A stretch of DNA of 64,000 bases from Methylophaga sulfidovorans (GTDB lineage: Bacteria > Pseudomonadota > Gammaproteobacteria > Nitrosococcales > Methylophagaceae): assembly GCF_900114205.1 (NCBI RefSeq), contig NZ_FOSH01000008.1, forward strand, positions 62,001 through 126,000. Reading direction: 5' to 3'. The stretch's first letter is position 1. Every line of letters starts with the position of its first letter. Below, in pieces: positions 1 to 9,730 of this stretch. The position numbers and the translations under genes are program-made. The notes beneath the pieces were generated by a model that ran no database searches, was not told the origin of the DNA, and worked only from the letters and a program-made list of their open reading frames with translations.

Positions 1-1
1 A

Positions 2-313
2 AATAATCTGGCATTAGGTGGCAGTATGGATAATGCCATTGTGGTTGATGATTACCGTGTCTTAAATGAAGATGGCTTACGTTATGAAGATGAGTTTGTT
101 CGTCATAAAGTATTAGATGCCATTGGCGATTTATATTTACTTGGACATAGTCTGATTGGCGCATTTAAAGGTCATAAATCAGGCCATGAAGTAAATAACA
201 AGCTGTTGCGGAAATTATTAGCTCAGGAAGATGCCTGGGAGTTAGTAAGCTTTGAAGACGATAAAGATGCCCCCATTCTTTTCAGTCGACCTGCAGCTTC
301 TATCTCTAGTTAA
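2..313 (+). CDS. lpxC: UDP-3-O-acyl-N-acetylglucosamine deacetylase, C-terminal part (truncated by window edge)
   Basis: LpxC is the zinc deacetylase that performs the committed step of lipid A synthesis in the cytoplasm. Only the last ~103 codons are present, because the reading frame is open from base 2. The fragment shows the C-terminal LpxC signature: a [12 protein letters not shown] segment, then [18 protein letters not shown], which contains the conserved H and D of the zinc/catalytic site, then the [10 protein letters not shown] loop with its active-site His. The stop overlaps by 4 nt, tail to tail, with the next gene on the opposite strand. The order lpxC / DUF721 / M23 peptidase / secA matches that of pseudomonads as I recall it, which supports the assignment. 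Confidence 0.95.
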   Translation, partial: NNLALGGSMDNAIVVDDYRVLNEDGLRYEDEFVRHKVLDAIGDLYLLGHSLIGAFKGHKSGHEVNNKLLRKLLAQEDAWELVSFEDDKDAPILFSRPAASISS

Positions 314-762
314 TTATTTTGCTTGGTTTGACGTTTAGCTAATTTATTCAAGGCGGCCTTTAACGGGCCGTCTTGCATTTCAGCAGCTGTACTTTCGAGA
401 AGGTCTGCTGTTTTTGCTGAAACACGAAGTGTATTTGGAAGTGTTTTTTGCTTGAGAGGTTCAGATTGCGGTCTGACTTTTACCTCAAGTTTTTTGATTG
501 GTTTAGGTAAATGTGCTGATAAAGTACTGCAGATAAAGGCCGCCTGAAAGCGCAACAGGCTCGCATAATTGGCCTTGTCGGTGAGGATGATAATGCTGTC
601 TTCAGTGATGTTTGCCAATATACAATGATTACTAAATTTTAAAGGCAGGCTTTTTTGCAAAATGGTGTTAAGCTTGTTGAGTTTTTGGGCGCGAATTGAT
701 AACCATTTCATCTGGTTATCATGTTGATAGACTTCGTTAATGCGCTCAGGTTTTTTTGACAT
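310..762 (-). CDS. DUF721 / DciA-family protein (putative helicase operator)
   Basis: This is a small basic protein of about 150 residues with the DUF721 pattern: an amphipathic N-terminus, a central [13 protein letters not shown]-like helix, and a charged tail. DciA proteins of this family help load the replicative helicase DnaB in bacteria without DnaC. That role is family knowledge; position between lpxC and secA supports it. The frame extends to a TTG at 789, but the ATG at 762 (protein starting [11 protein letters not shown]) is preferred because TTG is rarer and would place the start directly on the start codon of the divergent peptidase gene. No strong ribosome site is visible at either start. 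Confidence 0.72.
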   Translation of the reverse strand: MSKKPERINEVYQHDNQMKWLSIRAQKLNKLNTILQKSLPLKFSNHCILANITEDSIIILTDKANYASLLRFQAAFICSTLSAHLPKPIKKLEVKVRPQSEPLKQKTLPNTLRVSAKTADLLESTAAEMQDGPLKAALNKLAKRQTKQNN

Positions 763-788
763 ATTTAAGTGACTGAAAAAGGATAACA

Positions 789-1700
789 ATGCAGGTTATC
801 ATTATATCCTCAAACAGCAAGACCCATAAGCATTGGCATTTGACGCGATCGACGTTATTGATACTCATGCTGATGTTGACTTGTTTAATCAGTGTGAGCA
901 GTTATAGCCTCGCTAAATGGCTTTATACCGACCGTGTTATAGAAACCCCTCTTCCTGTTCCTCTTCTCTCCTCAACTTCAATACCAACAGATACTAATCA
1001 GAATCTGGTTAGCAAAAATCAAGAAGAAAATTTACAAGAATTTTATGCAAAGCAATTAGGTGGCTTGCAGGCGGAGACAATTCGTCTGAAGATGTTTAGT
1101 GAACGTTTAGCGCAAATTGCGGGGTTTGATACAGAAGATTTTTCTCTGGAAGAACATCCTGGCCAGGGCGGTATTGAGCATGATGGTTCACCGCTAAGCA
1201 GTGAAGCATTAGATCGTGGTATACAACAACTTTCCAGCCAATTACGTGGTCAGAGTGATACGCTCAGTGCACTGGAAGAATACCTGATCACAAAAGAAAA
1301 CATTGCAGCTGGTATTCCTGAAGGTAAACCAGTTAAGAATGGTTGGGTATCCTCATTTTATGGGAACCGTATCGATCCTTTTAATGGTAAAAAAACCTTT
1401 CATGAAGGTATTGATATTGCTGCAAAAGAGGGTAGTCCGGTGATGGCTGTTGCTGACGGTATTGTAAGTTGGGTAGGTGAGCGTGGTGGTTATGGCGGTT
1501 TAGTCGAAATCGATCATGGCAATGGTTACGTCACGCGTTATGCACATAATAAAACTATTAAAGTCAGCAAGGGCGTACGTGTAAGTAAAGGTGAAGTTGT
1601 CGCATTAATGGGATCTACCGGACGTTCAACTGGACCACACGTCCATTATGAAGTCTTACGTGACGGTAAACATATCAATCCCTATAGTTTTATCAAGTAA
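789..1700 (+). CDS. M23-family murein endopeptidase, membrane anchored
   Basis: This 303-residue protein has one N-terminal hydrophobic segment (about residues 22-41), then a coiled-coil-prone linker, then a C-terminal LytM/M23 domain (about 180-300). The zinc site is complete: H205-x3-D209 (HEGID) and H284-x-H286 (HVH). It therefore looks like an active D,D-endopeptidase acting on peptidoglycan in the periplasm, not a degenerate EnvC-like activator. The domain architecture resembles the metallopeptidase found between the DUF721 gene and secA in other gammaproteobacteria. It is divergent from the DUF721 gene, with little space for separate promoters. The substrate is inferred from the family. 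Confidence 0.88.
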   Translation: MQVIIISSNSKTHKHWHLTRSTLLILMLMLTCLISVSSYSLAKWLYTDRVIETPLPVPLLSSTSIPTDTNQNLVSKNQEENLQEFYAKQLGGLQAETIRLKMFSERLAQIAGFDTEDFSLEEHPGQGGIEHDGSPLSSEALDRGIQQLSSQLRGQSDTLSALEEYLITKENIAAGIPEGKPVKNGWVSSFYGNRIDPFNGKKTFHEGIDIAAKEGSPVMAVADGIVSWVGERGGYGGLVEIDHGNGYVTRYAHNKTIKVSKGVRVSKGEVVALMGSTGRSTGPHVHYEVLRDGKHINPYSFIK

Positions 1701-1849
1701 ATTCTTTTTAGCTCTTGTTTTATCCGTGGGAAGTCTCCACATGAAACAGTGTGATCTACAAACGCTGACTTTGTCCGCGTTATAATCACAAATTCATTAC
1801 TTTTTTTATCGGTGTTCACGCCGTAGTCAACACAGTGTAAGGCGAAAAA

Positions 1850-4570
1850 ATGGTTAGCAAGTTTTTCAGTAAGATTTTTGGTAGTCGTAACGAGCGCGTA
1901 TTAAAGAAAATGCGTAAGTACATAGATGAGATTGCCAAGTTTGAAACCGAAATAGAGCAACTTGATGACCCGGCATTACAAGCTAAAACCCAAGAATTTA
2001 AACAACGCCTTGCCGATGGGCAGAGCACTGATGATTTACTGACCGAAGCTTTTGCCGTAGTACGTGAAGCCAGTAAACGTGTTCTCGGTATGCGTCATTT
2101 CGATGTGCAGTTGATCGGCGGTATGGTGCTGAATGATGGCAAAGTCGCAGAGATGAAAACCGGTGAAGGTAAAACCCTGGTGGCTACGCTTGCTGTTTAT
2201 TTGAATGCACTTGAAGGTAAGGGGGTTCATGTCATCACGGTCAATGATTACCTGGCAAAACGTGATGCCACCCAGATGGGCAAACTGTATGGATTTCTCG
2301 GACTGACAACAGGCGTTATTGTTGGTGGTTTAGGCAATGATGAACGCCGTGAAGCCTATAACAGCGATATCACTTACGGTACGAATAATGAGTTTGGTTT
2401 TGACTACCTGCGTGACAATATGGCTTTCCGTCTGGAAGAGAAGGTTCAGCGAGAATTACATTTTGCTGTTATCGATGAAGTTGACTCGATTCTAATCGAT
2501 GAAGCCAGGACACCGCTGATTATCTCTGGTCCCGCTGAAGATAGCTCCGAGTTATATCAAAAAATTAATACACTCATTCCTAGCTTGAGCAAGCAAGAGG
2601 GTGAAGGTGACGATGTCACTGTGCCTGGTGATTTCACTCTGGATGAGAAAAATAAGCAGGTTCACTTCACCGAATCTGGCCACGAAAAAATTGAATCAAT
2701 GCTGACTGATATCGGTTTGTTATCTGCCGATGCCAGCTTATATGATGCGACGAATATTGGTCTGATGCATCACGTAACTGCGGCGCTGCGTGCGCATGTA
2801 CTGTTTCAACGAGATGTCGATTATATTGTTCAAGATAACCAAATTGTTATCGTTGACGAATTTACCGGTAGAAGTATGCCGGGACGTCGTTGGTCTGAAG
2901 GCCTGCATCAAGCCGTTGAAGCTAAAGAAAATGTGAAGATTCAAAATGAGAATCAAACATTAGCGTCAATTACTTTCCAGAACTACTTCCGTTTGTATAA
3001 CAAACTATCAGGTATGACAGGGACTGCCGATACTGAAGCTTATGAGCTTCAGTCTATTTATGGTTTGGAAGTGGTGGTTATTCCGACACATAAAGAAATG
3101 CTACGTAAAGATGAAGCGGATCGTATTTATCTCACGGCAAAAGAAAAGTACGACGCTATTCTGGAAGATGTAAAAGAGTGTGTAAAACGTGGTCAGCCTG
3201 TGTTGGTGGGTACGGCATCAATTGAAAGTTCAGAATACCTTCATAGTTTGCTTAAAAAAGCAAAAATTCCACATGAAGTGCTCAACGCGAAGTTCCACGA
3301 AAAAGAAGCACATATTATTGCTAATGCCGGTATGCCTTCGGCAGTTACTATTGCAACGAATATGGCGGGCCGTGGTACAGATATTGTACTGGGTGGTAGC
3401 TTGGAAGCTGAATTAGAAGCACTTTCCGAAGAGACAAGTGAAGAACAAAAACAAACCATTCGTCAGCAGTGGATGAACCGCCACGAAGCGGTGTTAGCTG
3501 CAGGTGGTTTACATATCATCGGTACAGAGCGTCATGAGTCGCGTCGTATTGATAACCAGTTACGTGGACGTTCTGGCCGTCAGGGTGATCCAGGTTCAAC
3601 ACGTTTTTACTTATCGCTTGAAGATAATTTAATGCGTATTTTTGCCTCTGAGCGTATGGCTGGTTTGATGCAGAAATTGGGCATGGAAGAGGGTGAAGCG
3701 ATTGAGCATCCTTGGGTGTCTCGTGCCATTGAAAATGCTCAGCGTAAAGTAGAAGGTCATAACTTCGATATTCGTAAACAATTACTCGAGTTTGATGATG
3801 TTGCAAATGATCAGCGTAAAGTTGTCTATGAGCAACGTAATGAACTGATGGCGGCTGATGATGTGTCAGAAACCATCACATCAATGCGTAGTAGCGTGAT
3901 TAATGATGTCATCAGTTTATATATTCCGCCTAACAGCATAGATGAGCAATGGGATATAGCTGGTCTTGAAGAAGCATTACGGGAAGAGTTTGCTTTAGAA
4001 GCGCCTGTTAAAGAATGGTTGGAACAAGATAATTCTCTGCATGAAGAATCATTACGTGAACGCATCGTAGAAGAAGCTGAAAAAGCCTACAAACATAAAG
4101 AACAGACGGTTGGTGAAGAGTTGATGCGCCATTTTGAAAAAGCCATCATGCTACAAACCTTAGATTCTCAGTGGAAAGATCATCTGGCTCAAATGGATTA
4201 TTTACGTACAGGTATTAATTTACGTGGTTATGCGCAAAAAGATCCTAAGCAAGAATATAAACGTGAGTCATTCAGCCTGTTTAAAGCCATGTTAGACAAT
4301 ATTAAGCATGAGGTCATCAAGCTGATTTCACGCGTTCAAGTTCGTGCAGAAGAAGATGTAGAAGCTGTTGAAGAACAACGTCGGCAAACAGCTGAAATGG
4401 AATATCAACATGCGCAGGCTGAGCAATTAGCCAGCGAAGAGAATCAGCAAGAAGAAGATTTAGCCGCACATCAGCCTTACACACGTGAAGGTAATAAAGT
4501 GGGCCGTAATGATCCTTGTCCTTGTGGAAGTGGTAAGAAGTTTAAACAGTGTCACGGAGCGATTAGTTAA
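1850..4570 (+). CDS. secA: Preprotein translocase ATPase SecA
   Basis: SecA is the motor that pushes unfolded preproteins through SecYEG. The 906-residue length is close to the E. coli protein. Visible motifs include Walker A in MKTGEGKT (about residues 102-109), the DEVD box of NBD1 in [11 protein letters not shown], the [10 protein letters not shown] and [11 protein letters not shown] motifs of NBD2, and the C-terminal zinc finger [13 protein letters not shown] that binds SecB and phospholipid. The 149-nt leader contains a TATAAT at 1781-1786 without a convincing -35. I see no secM-like arrest peptide upstream, so the enterobacterial secM control is probably absent. The stop overlaps the argJ start (TAATG), suggesting co-translation. 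Confidence 0.98.
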   Translation: MVSKFFSKIFGSRNERVLKKMRKYIDEIAKFETEIEQLDDPALQAKTQEFKQRLADGQSTDDLLTEAFAVVREASKRVLGMRHFDVQLIGGMVLNDGKVAEMKTGEGKTLVATLAVYLNALEGKGVHVITVNDYLAKRDATQMGKLYGFLGLTTGVIVGGLGNDERREAYNSDITYGTNNEFGFDYLRDNMAFRLEEKVQRELHFAVIDEVDSILIDEARTPLIISGPAEDSSELYQKINTLIPSLSKQEGEGDDVTVPGDFTLDEKNKQVHFTESGHEKIESMLTDIGLLSADASLYDATNIGLMHHVTAALRAHVLFQRDVDYIVQDNQIVIVDEFTGRSMPGRRWSEGLHQAVEAKENVKIQNENQTLASITFQNYFRLYNKLSGMTGTADTEAYELQSIYGLEVVVIPTHKEMLRKDEADRIYLTAKEKYDAILEDVKECVKRGQPVLVGTASIESSEYLHSLLKKAKIPHEVLNAKFHEKEAHIIANAGMPSAVTIATNMAGRGTDIVLGGSLEAELEALSEETSEEQKQTIRQQWMNRHEAVLAAGGLHIIGTERHESRRIDNQLRGRSGRQGDPGSTRFYLSLEDNLMRIFASERMAGLMQKLGMEEGEAIEHPWVSRAIENAQRKVEGHNFDIRKQLLEFDDVANDQRKVVYEQRNELMAADDVSETITSMRSSVINDVISLYIPPNSIDEQWDIAGLEEALREEFALEAPVKEWLEQDNSLHEESLRERIVEEAEKAYKHKEQTVGEELMRHFEKAIMLQTLDSQWKDHLAQMDYLRTGINLRGYAQKDPKQEYKRESFSLFKAMLDNIKHEVIKLISRVQVRAEEDVEAVEEQRRQTAEMEYQHAQAEQLASEENQQEEDLAAHQPYTREGNKVGRNDPCPCGSGKKFKQCHGAIS

Positions 4571-5796
4571 TGGCAGTCAATTTGTCAGCACCTAATGAAG
4601 AAGATTTATTACCCGTTAAAGGTATCCGGCTTGCCACAGCCAGTGCCGGGATAAAAAAGCCCGGTAGACAAGATGTTGTTTTGCTTGAACTGGCGGAAGG
4701 TACACAAACGGCTGCTGTCTATACAAAAAATGCGTTTTGCGCAGCACCTGTTATCGTTGCTAAACAACACCAAAACAGTGAATCGCCACGTTATCTGCTG
4801 ATCAATTCTGGTAATGCGAATGCAGGTACCGGTGATGCTGGCATGTTAGCAGCCAAGTCATGTTGTCAGGCTGTTGCCGATGTGGCGGATGTGAATCAAG
4901 CCAGTGTTTTACCTTTCTCAACAGGCGTTATAGGCCAGCCGCTACCAGTCGATAAAATCAGTGCTGTATTGCCAGAAGCGTATAACCATTTGTCTGAGGA
5001 TAATTGGCTGGCTGCTGCACAAGGCATTATGACGACAGATACCATTGCAAAAGCAAAATCTGTTCAGTTACAGCTTGCTGATAAAACAATTACTATCACA
5101 GGCATATCAAAAGGATCAGGCATGATCCGGCCTGATATGGCCACTATGCTGGCGTATATCGCGACTGATGCCAACATCGACTCTGCGGTATTAAAGACAA
5201 TGCTTAATAACGCAATGGGGCAATCATTCAATCGAATCACGGTGGATGGTGATACCTCGACCAATGATGCTTGTGTGTTGATGGCAACCGGACAGGCTGG
5301 CAATAGCAAAATTACCCAGATTACTTCTGACGAAGGCGAAGCCTTACAGAAGGCGCTTAATGATGTGTGTCGTTACCTGGCTCAAGCGATTGTGCGTGAT
5401 GGCGAAGGCGCTACCAAGTTTATTACGATCAATGTTGAACAGGGGCAAAGCCAGGAAGAATGCCGACAAGTGGCTTATACCATTGCTCACTCGCCATTAG
5501 TAAAAACTGCATTATTTGCCTCTGACCCTAACTGGGGTCGAATATTAGCAGCTGTTGGTCGCAGTGGTTTAGTGGATTTTGATTTATCAGGCGTATCTAT
5601 TTTTATAGGTGATGTCTGTATCGTTGAATCTGGTCAACCTGAAAGTCACTATACCGAAGAAAAAGGTCAGGCAGTTATGTCTGAAGCTGAGATTGTTATT
5701 ACTGTAAAACTGGATCGTGGTGCTGCATACGATCAAGTCTGGACCTGTGATTTTTCTTACGACTACGTAAAAATTAACGCAGAGTATCGCACCTAA
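4570..5796 (+). CDS. argJ: Bifunctional ornithine/glutamate N-acetyltransferase ArgJ
   Basis: ArgJ recycles the acetyl group from N-acetylornithine to glutamate, and in bifunctional forms also uses acetyl-CoA, in arginine biosynthesis. The 408-residue precursor contains the autoproteolysis site in RPDMATMLAY, expected to cut between A191 and T192 to create the alpha and beta chains with Thr as nucleophile. The STGVIGQPLP and NSGNANAGTG motifs are typical. The C-terminus lies near SFSYDYVKINAEYRT-like residues characteristic of ArgJ. It overlaps secA by one base. Whether it is mono- or bifunctional cannot be decided by eye. Confidence 0.96.
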   Translation: MAVNLSAPNEEDLLPVKGIRLATASAGIKKPGRQDVVLLELAEGTQTAAVYTKNAFCAAPVIVAKQHQNSESPRYLLINSGNANAGTGDAGMLAAKSCCQAVADVADVNQASVLPFSTGVIGQPLPVDKISAVLPEAYNHLSEDNWLAAAQGIMTTDTIAKAKSVQLQLADKTITITGISKGSGMIRPDMATMLAYIATDANIDSAVLKTMLNNAMGQSFNRITVDGDTSTNDACVLMATGQAGNSKITQITSDEGEALQKALNDVCRYLAQAIVRDGEGATKFITINVEQGQSQEECRQVAYTIAHSPLVKTALFASDPNWGRILAAVGRSGLVDFDLSGVSIFIGDVCIVESGQPESHYTEEKGQAVMSEAEIVITVKLDRGAAYDQVWTCDFSYDYVKINAEYRT

Positions 5797-5809
5797 GTTA
5801 GAGCAATAA

Positions 5810-6862
5810 ATGAGCGAAAATACTATTACCACCCTGAGCGAGTTTTTGGAGCAGAGTGGCGCCCATTATCGTGTCTTTGATATGGGCCGTAGAGTCACCA
5901 AACTTAGCGCTAAGAAATTTACACGTTTTGAAGCGGCTGAAGTGCCTTATCCCTTTCCATTTCAACGTACCGCTCTGTTTGGCATTATTTTTTGGCATCC
6001 ACAATTTACCGATAGACACTATGTCTGGTTTCTCAAGTTCCCGCTTGATGAACAGGGTTTATTGATCCAGGCTGCTCGTGATGAGTTTCTGGTGATGGTT
6101 TTGGATAGAGTCGGTGAGTGTTTACTGGCGGCTGCAGATGGCAATTATATTGAAGGCGCCTTAAAAGACAGTCCTTATAGTTTTAATCCACGCGAAGATC
6201 GCATGGCAGCATTTAATGCTCAGGCAACAAAAAATCTGAGCCTGAAACCATCATCATTTTATGATGCTGCCTATAACTACTTTACCGGACAAAAAGCGTT
6301 TGATAATTGGCAGGTACTGGGCATGCAGGGTGTTGCTGATGTCGCTGTCAGAACCGATGATAAAGCGCTGACAAAAGCACTAATATCAATCCTGCCGCAA
6401 TTGCCTGCACAGCCATTTCATATGCTGACTTCCTTTATGGAAAATGCTGAGCCTGCAAACAATATGGTGGAAGCTCTGCAATGGCGGCTTAAAAATGAGT
6501 TAGAGCAGAATCAGCCGGATATGACAGAAATTTGTGCCTGTTTACGAGCGGTTTCAAATAGCTCTGCTCAAGGCATAGTCGAAAGCATGGTTAAGCAAGT
6601 GCTTATGTCTGATGTCAGCCGCCATATCGAAGTACTGGCTGTTATTGCAGGACGTTGCTGGAAAGTGCTTGAGACGCCGGAGCTGTGCCAACTATTTGTT
6701 GAAAAACTCGCTATCAATGAAGCTGATTACGAAGGCTTTAGTCATATCCTGGCAGATTTAATGTTTATGCCCGGTATGCGTGACTTAGTGATGACAGCAT
6801 TACGAAACCCTAACCGTTCAACCGAGTTGACACAGCAAGTTGGCAGGATGTTCGGCACCTAA
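5810..6862 (+). CDS. DUF3549-family protein of unknown function
   Basis: This 350-residue soluble protein begins 13 nt after argJ. It has no signal peptide or membrane segment. The N-terminal third carries the pattern I associate with DUF3549 (FRVFDMGRR-like start, then a YPFPFQRTALFG and FLKFPLDEQG region). The rest is helical and repeat-like. No catalytic motif is recognised and no function is known for the family. It may be co-transcribed with secA-argJ. There is only a weak ribosome-binding sequence before the ATG. Confidence 0.75.
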   Translation: MSENTITTLSEFLEQSGAHYRVFDMGRRVTKLSAKKFTRFEAAEVPYPFPFQRTALFGIIFWHPQFTDRHYVWFLKFPLDEQGLLIQAARDEFLVMVLDRVGECLLAAADGNYIEGALKDSPYSFNPREDRMAAFNAQATKNLSLKPSSFYDAAYNYFTGQKAFDNWQVLGMQGVADVAVRTDDKALTKALISILPQLPAQPFHMLTSFMENAEPANNMVEALQWRLKNELEQNQPDMTEICACLRAVSNSSAQGIVESMVKQVLMSDVSRHIEVLAVIAGRCWKVLETPELCQLFVEKLAINEADYEGFSHILADLMFMPGMRDLVMTALRNPNRSTELTQQVGRMFGT

Positions 6863-6971
6863 GTTTTCAGACAGGTCTTATTGTTTGTCGCTGTTGTCCC
6901 ACTAAAACTTATTCACCCACAGGTCTTATAGGATTGTTAATATTAACTTTCTTAATTAGAAGAAGACGGAT

Positions 6972-7988
6972 ATGAAAATCTTGTTATTAAGGATGATGGG
7001 CTTAGGTGATGTGGCGTCAATATTATTGCCTGCAGCAAAGATAATGCGGCAACGTTATCCTGATGCTGAGCTGGATGTGATGACATTTAATGTCGGCGCA
7101 GAACTGATGGGGTTGATGCCAGAAGTGGATAAAGTCCATATGGTGACTTCAGAGCAGTGGCCGTCTGAAATGCAGGAAGCCTTACCCCGATTTATTGATT
7201 TGGCAGAATATCTTGCTTACGAGCAATACGATCAGATCATTAATCTTGATACGTGGTTTATGCCTTGTGTGCTGGCCAGATGTCTTAAAGATATGGGCTT
7301 GCCGGTACTGGGCAATTATCTGGAAATATCGATGCAAGAGCTTTTTTCCTCATTGCTTAGCTTTGATATTCAGCAGTCATATGTAAAACAACCCTGGCAA
7401 TACATAGAAAGTACCTTTCCTAATATGCCCCAATGGTTTGACCGCTGGTGGGATAAGCCTGAATTCGCTGAAATGGATTATCCACAGTTTTACTTAAATC
7501 ACTGTTGTCAGTTCCCTGAAACTATCGATATTTCCTTAGATAACTTTGATAAAACGGTGAGTTTTCCATCCAGCGAGCATCAAAGAATTATTGCTTTATC
7601 CACATCTGGTCGCGTTGCCAGTAAACAATATCCCTATAAAGATGAACTCATGCGTTTATTGGAAGATGAAGGCTATTATGTCTGGGGCGAGTTTAATGGT
7701 GAAGTGAGTATGGATGTCACGCTGGGGCGTCTAGCTAAAACCGATTTATTAATTACTGTTGCGACTGCGACACAGTGGTTAGCGAAGCTGGTTGCTTGTC
7801 CTTCTTATATGATCACCGGGCCTTTGCCTCCCTCTATTCTGGGAGCAGAAATTTCAGCTGAAAAACATATCGATTGTCAGTACTGTGCACAAAGTGAGTG
7901 TCATTTGGATACACCATTTGCCTGTATGGATATTAAACCTGAGCTTATTGTGCAGCAGGTGAAAAGCTTCTTTAATGACCGCCAGTAA
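6972..7988 (+). CDS. Glycosyltransferase family 9 (heptosyltransferase-like) protein
   Basis: The 338-residue protein opens with MKILLLRMMGLGDV, the N-terminal signature of ADP-heptose:LPS heptosyltransferases (GT9). The C-terminal half has a degenerate nucleotide-sugar region with TDLLITVATATQWLAKL where classical enzymes show a D-(S/T)-G-x-x-H motif. The C-terminus is cysteine rich (CQYCAQSECHLDTPFAC), which is unusual for LpsC/WaaF-type enzymes and could bind a metal or form disulfides. It may therefore be a divergent or non-LPS GT9 member. The gene is alone on its strand, with about 110 nt upstream holding two copies of ACAGGTCTTA. Confidence 0.75.
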   Translation: MKILLLRMMGLGDVASILLPAAKIMRQRYPDAELDVMTFNVGAELMGLMPEVDKVHMVTSEQWPSEMQEALPRFIDLAEYLAYEQYDQIINLDTWFMPCVLARCLKDMGLPVLGNYLEISMQELFSSLLSFDIQQSYVKQPWQYIESTFPNMPQWFDRWWDKPEFAEMDYPQFYLNHCCQFPETIDISLDNFDKTVSFPSSEHQRIIALSTSGRVASKQYPYKDELMRLLEDEGYYVWGEFNGEVSMDVTLGRLAKTDLLITVATATQWLAKLVACPSYMITGPLPPSILGAEISAEKHIDCQYCAQSECHLDTPFACMDIKPELIVQQVKSFFNDRQ

Positions 7989-7995
7989 GCTCTCG

Positions 7996-8625
7996 TTAAC
8001 CTGCCAGAGCAGGGAACAGACCTTTTAAACCATTAGCAATAAATTCTACTGCAATGGCGGTGAGGATAAGCCCCATGATACGTGTGGCAATGTTAATACC
8101 ATTACTTGACATACGGCGTGCTATCCAGGGTATGAGCAGTAATAAAATCCATAACAGCAAGCCAAGTAAGACAATATCCAAGGCAACCAGGCTGTAATGG
8201 GCGATACCATGTCCTTTATAAGCGGTAATAATTACAGTACTGATAGCACCAGGACCGGCGAGTAGCGGCATGGCAAGAGGCACGACTGCAATTGACTCTC
8301 CAGACTGTTGTGCCAGTTCGTGATTTTGTTTTAAGCCTTTACTGGTATTGTGAAGCATGCCAATCCCCATCAGTAACAGCAGAATGCCGCCACCAACGCG
8401 AAATGAATTAATACTGATACCAAAAAACTCTAAAATCCATTGGCCTAAAAAAACGGTGACTAAAAGAATAGTTGTGGCGGCAATAATAACCGTACGTGCA
8501 ATCTTTGCACGCTCAGCCATACTATAGTCCGCCGTGAGGCTGATATAAATTGGAATGATACCCAAAGGGTTAACAATGGCGATTAATGACACCAGGAATT
8601 TTGTATATTCAGTATAGTCGAGCAT
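7996..8625 (-). CDS. MarC-family integral membrane protein
   Basis: This 209-residue protein has six predicted hydrophobic segments and the MarC/YchE signatures IVNPLGIIPIYISLT near the N-terminus and MPLLAGPGAIST in the middle. MarC proteins were once linked to multidrug resistance, but their transport role is not established. It is the last gene of a leftward group: the upstream PNPOx-like gene ends 3 nt before its ATG. It converges with the GT9 gene with only 7 nt between stops and no obvious hairpin. Confidence 0.9.
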   Translation of the reverse strand: MLDYTEYTKFLVSLIAIVNPLGIIPIYISLTADYSMAERAKIARTVIIAATTILLVTVFLGQWILEFFGISINSFRVGGGILLLLMGIGMLHNTSKGLKQNHELAQQSGESIAVVPLAMPLLAGPGAISTVIITAYKGHGIAHYSLVALDIVLLGLLLWILLLLIPWIARRMSSNGINIATRIMGLILTAIAVEFIANGLKGLFPALAG

Positions 8626-8628
8626 GAT

Positions 8629-9183
8629 TTAGCTTAAATTCTTATCTTCAATATGTGTGGCGATGCCATCAATTGTTTTGCTATTTTTTTCACGCCAATA
8701 GTCTTCAATTCCTGCATCACCTTTTTTCTCTGCCCAGTTATTGAGCTGCTCACGCTCACCTTGATAGTCAAAATAAGGTACAGCCATACCACATGAGGTT
8801 TGGACTAAATCAATGTTTAGATCAAATATTTGTCGGGCACCCGGTAGTGGATCAAATAAAGGGAATAATTCATTCCATTCTTTATCATTTTGATAAATCA
8901 CGCTGGCAGTACCATAAAGTCGTAAGATTATTGGTTTACCATTAAATGCACAAAACATAATGGTCATTCTGGGGTGTTGCTGGATATGTCCTGCTGTCTC
9001 ATTGCCACTGCCAGTCACATTGAGCCATATGAGTCTATTTGGCGTTAATACGCGAAGTGAGTCCATACCTTTTGGCGATATATTCACTCGGCTGTCTTCT
9101 GTTGCGGTACCAACAAAAAAGAGTTGTTGTTGCTGAATAAACTCTATTAAACGGTCAGATAACGCATCAAACTTTTGTCCCAT
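8629..9183 (-). CDS. Pyridoxamine 5'-phosphate oxidase-like FMN-binding protein
   Basis: This 184-residue protein has the split-barrel flavin fold seen in general stress and heme-utilisation proteins. The N-terminal strand reads FFVGTATEDSRVNISPKGMDSLRVL, then LIWLNVTGSGNETAGHI and MTIMFCAFNGKPIILRLYGTA. These match the class of PNPOx-like proteins of unknown substrate, not PdxH itself: PdxH is longer and has a different C-terminus. It lies between def and the marC gene with short gaps, so all are likely one transcript. FMN binding is inferred. Confidence 0.8.
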   Translation of the reverse strand: MGQKFDALSDRLIEFIQQQQLFFVGTATEDSRVNISPKGMDSLRVLTPNRLIWLNVTGSGNETAGHIQQHPRMTIMFCAFNGKPIILRLYGTASVIYQNDKEWNELFPLFDPLPGARQIFDLNIDLVQTSCGMAVPYFDYQGEREQLNNWAEKKGDAGIEDYWREKNSKTIDGIATHIEDKNLS

Positions 9184-9190
9184 AGTTGTT

Positions 9191-9730
9191 TCAGCCTTTT
9201 CTTTTTTCGACGATTTGCTTTTGCCATTCCTGTTCCATCATCACATCGTAAGTCGACTCGACCCGATCAAGAAACACATGTCCGTGCAAGTGATCGAACT
9301 CATGCTGAAACACGCGGGCTAAGAAATCATCATAGTGAGTTTCAACCCATTCAGCCTGGCGGGTTTGATAGCGAACCTGAATCTGAGTATACCGAGGCAC
9401 CAGACCACGAATACCGGGTAAGCTGAGACAGCCTTCCCAGTCTTTTTCCTGTGTGTCTGAGGTAGAAATGATTTCTGGATTAATAACAAAAAAAGCGGGT
9501 ACATCCGGCGCATAGGGGTAACGAACATTTGGATGGGAGGACATGATAAAAAAACGCTGCGAAATACCGACTTGGGGTGCGGCTATCCCCATGCCACCTT
9601 TTTCTATCACAAAATCCATCAATTCATCTAATTGAGACTGGAAGGCTGGATTCAAAATATCTTCAACCTCTTCAGTAGGGTGACGTAATATCGGATGGCC
9701 TAACTGAAGAATGTCGAAAAGTGTTGTCAT
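9191..9730 (-). CDS. def: Peptide deformylase
   Basis: The enzyme removes the formyl group from nascent proteins. All three motifs are intact: MGIAAPQVGI at 47-56 (motif 1), EGCLSLPG with metal ligand C101 (motif 2), and QHEFDHLHG with H143, E144 and H147 (motif 3). The protein has 179 residues. It is not next to fmt, where many gammaproteobacteria keep their main def gene, so this may be a second copy; the window cannot tell. Its start overlaps the stop of the upstream 2OG-oxygenase gene by 4 nt, implying translational coupling. Confidence 0.94.
   Translation of the reverse strand: MTTLFDILQLGHPILRHPTEEVEDILNPAFQSQLDELMDFVIEKGGMGIAAPQVGISQRFFIMSSHPNVRYPYAPDVPAFFVINPEIISTSDTQEKDWEGCLSLPGIRGLVPRYTQIQVRYQTRQAEWVETHYDDFLARVFQHEFDHLHGHVFLDRVESTYDVMMEQEWQKQIVEKRKG

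Noticed and set aside
1701-1849. secM-like arrest peptide upstream of secA
   Set aside because: No small exported frame with the arrest sequence is present between the peptidase gene and secA.
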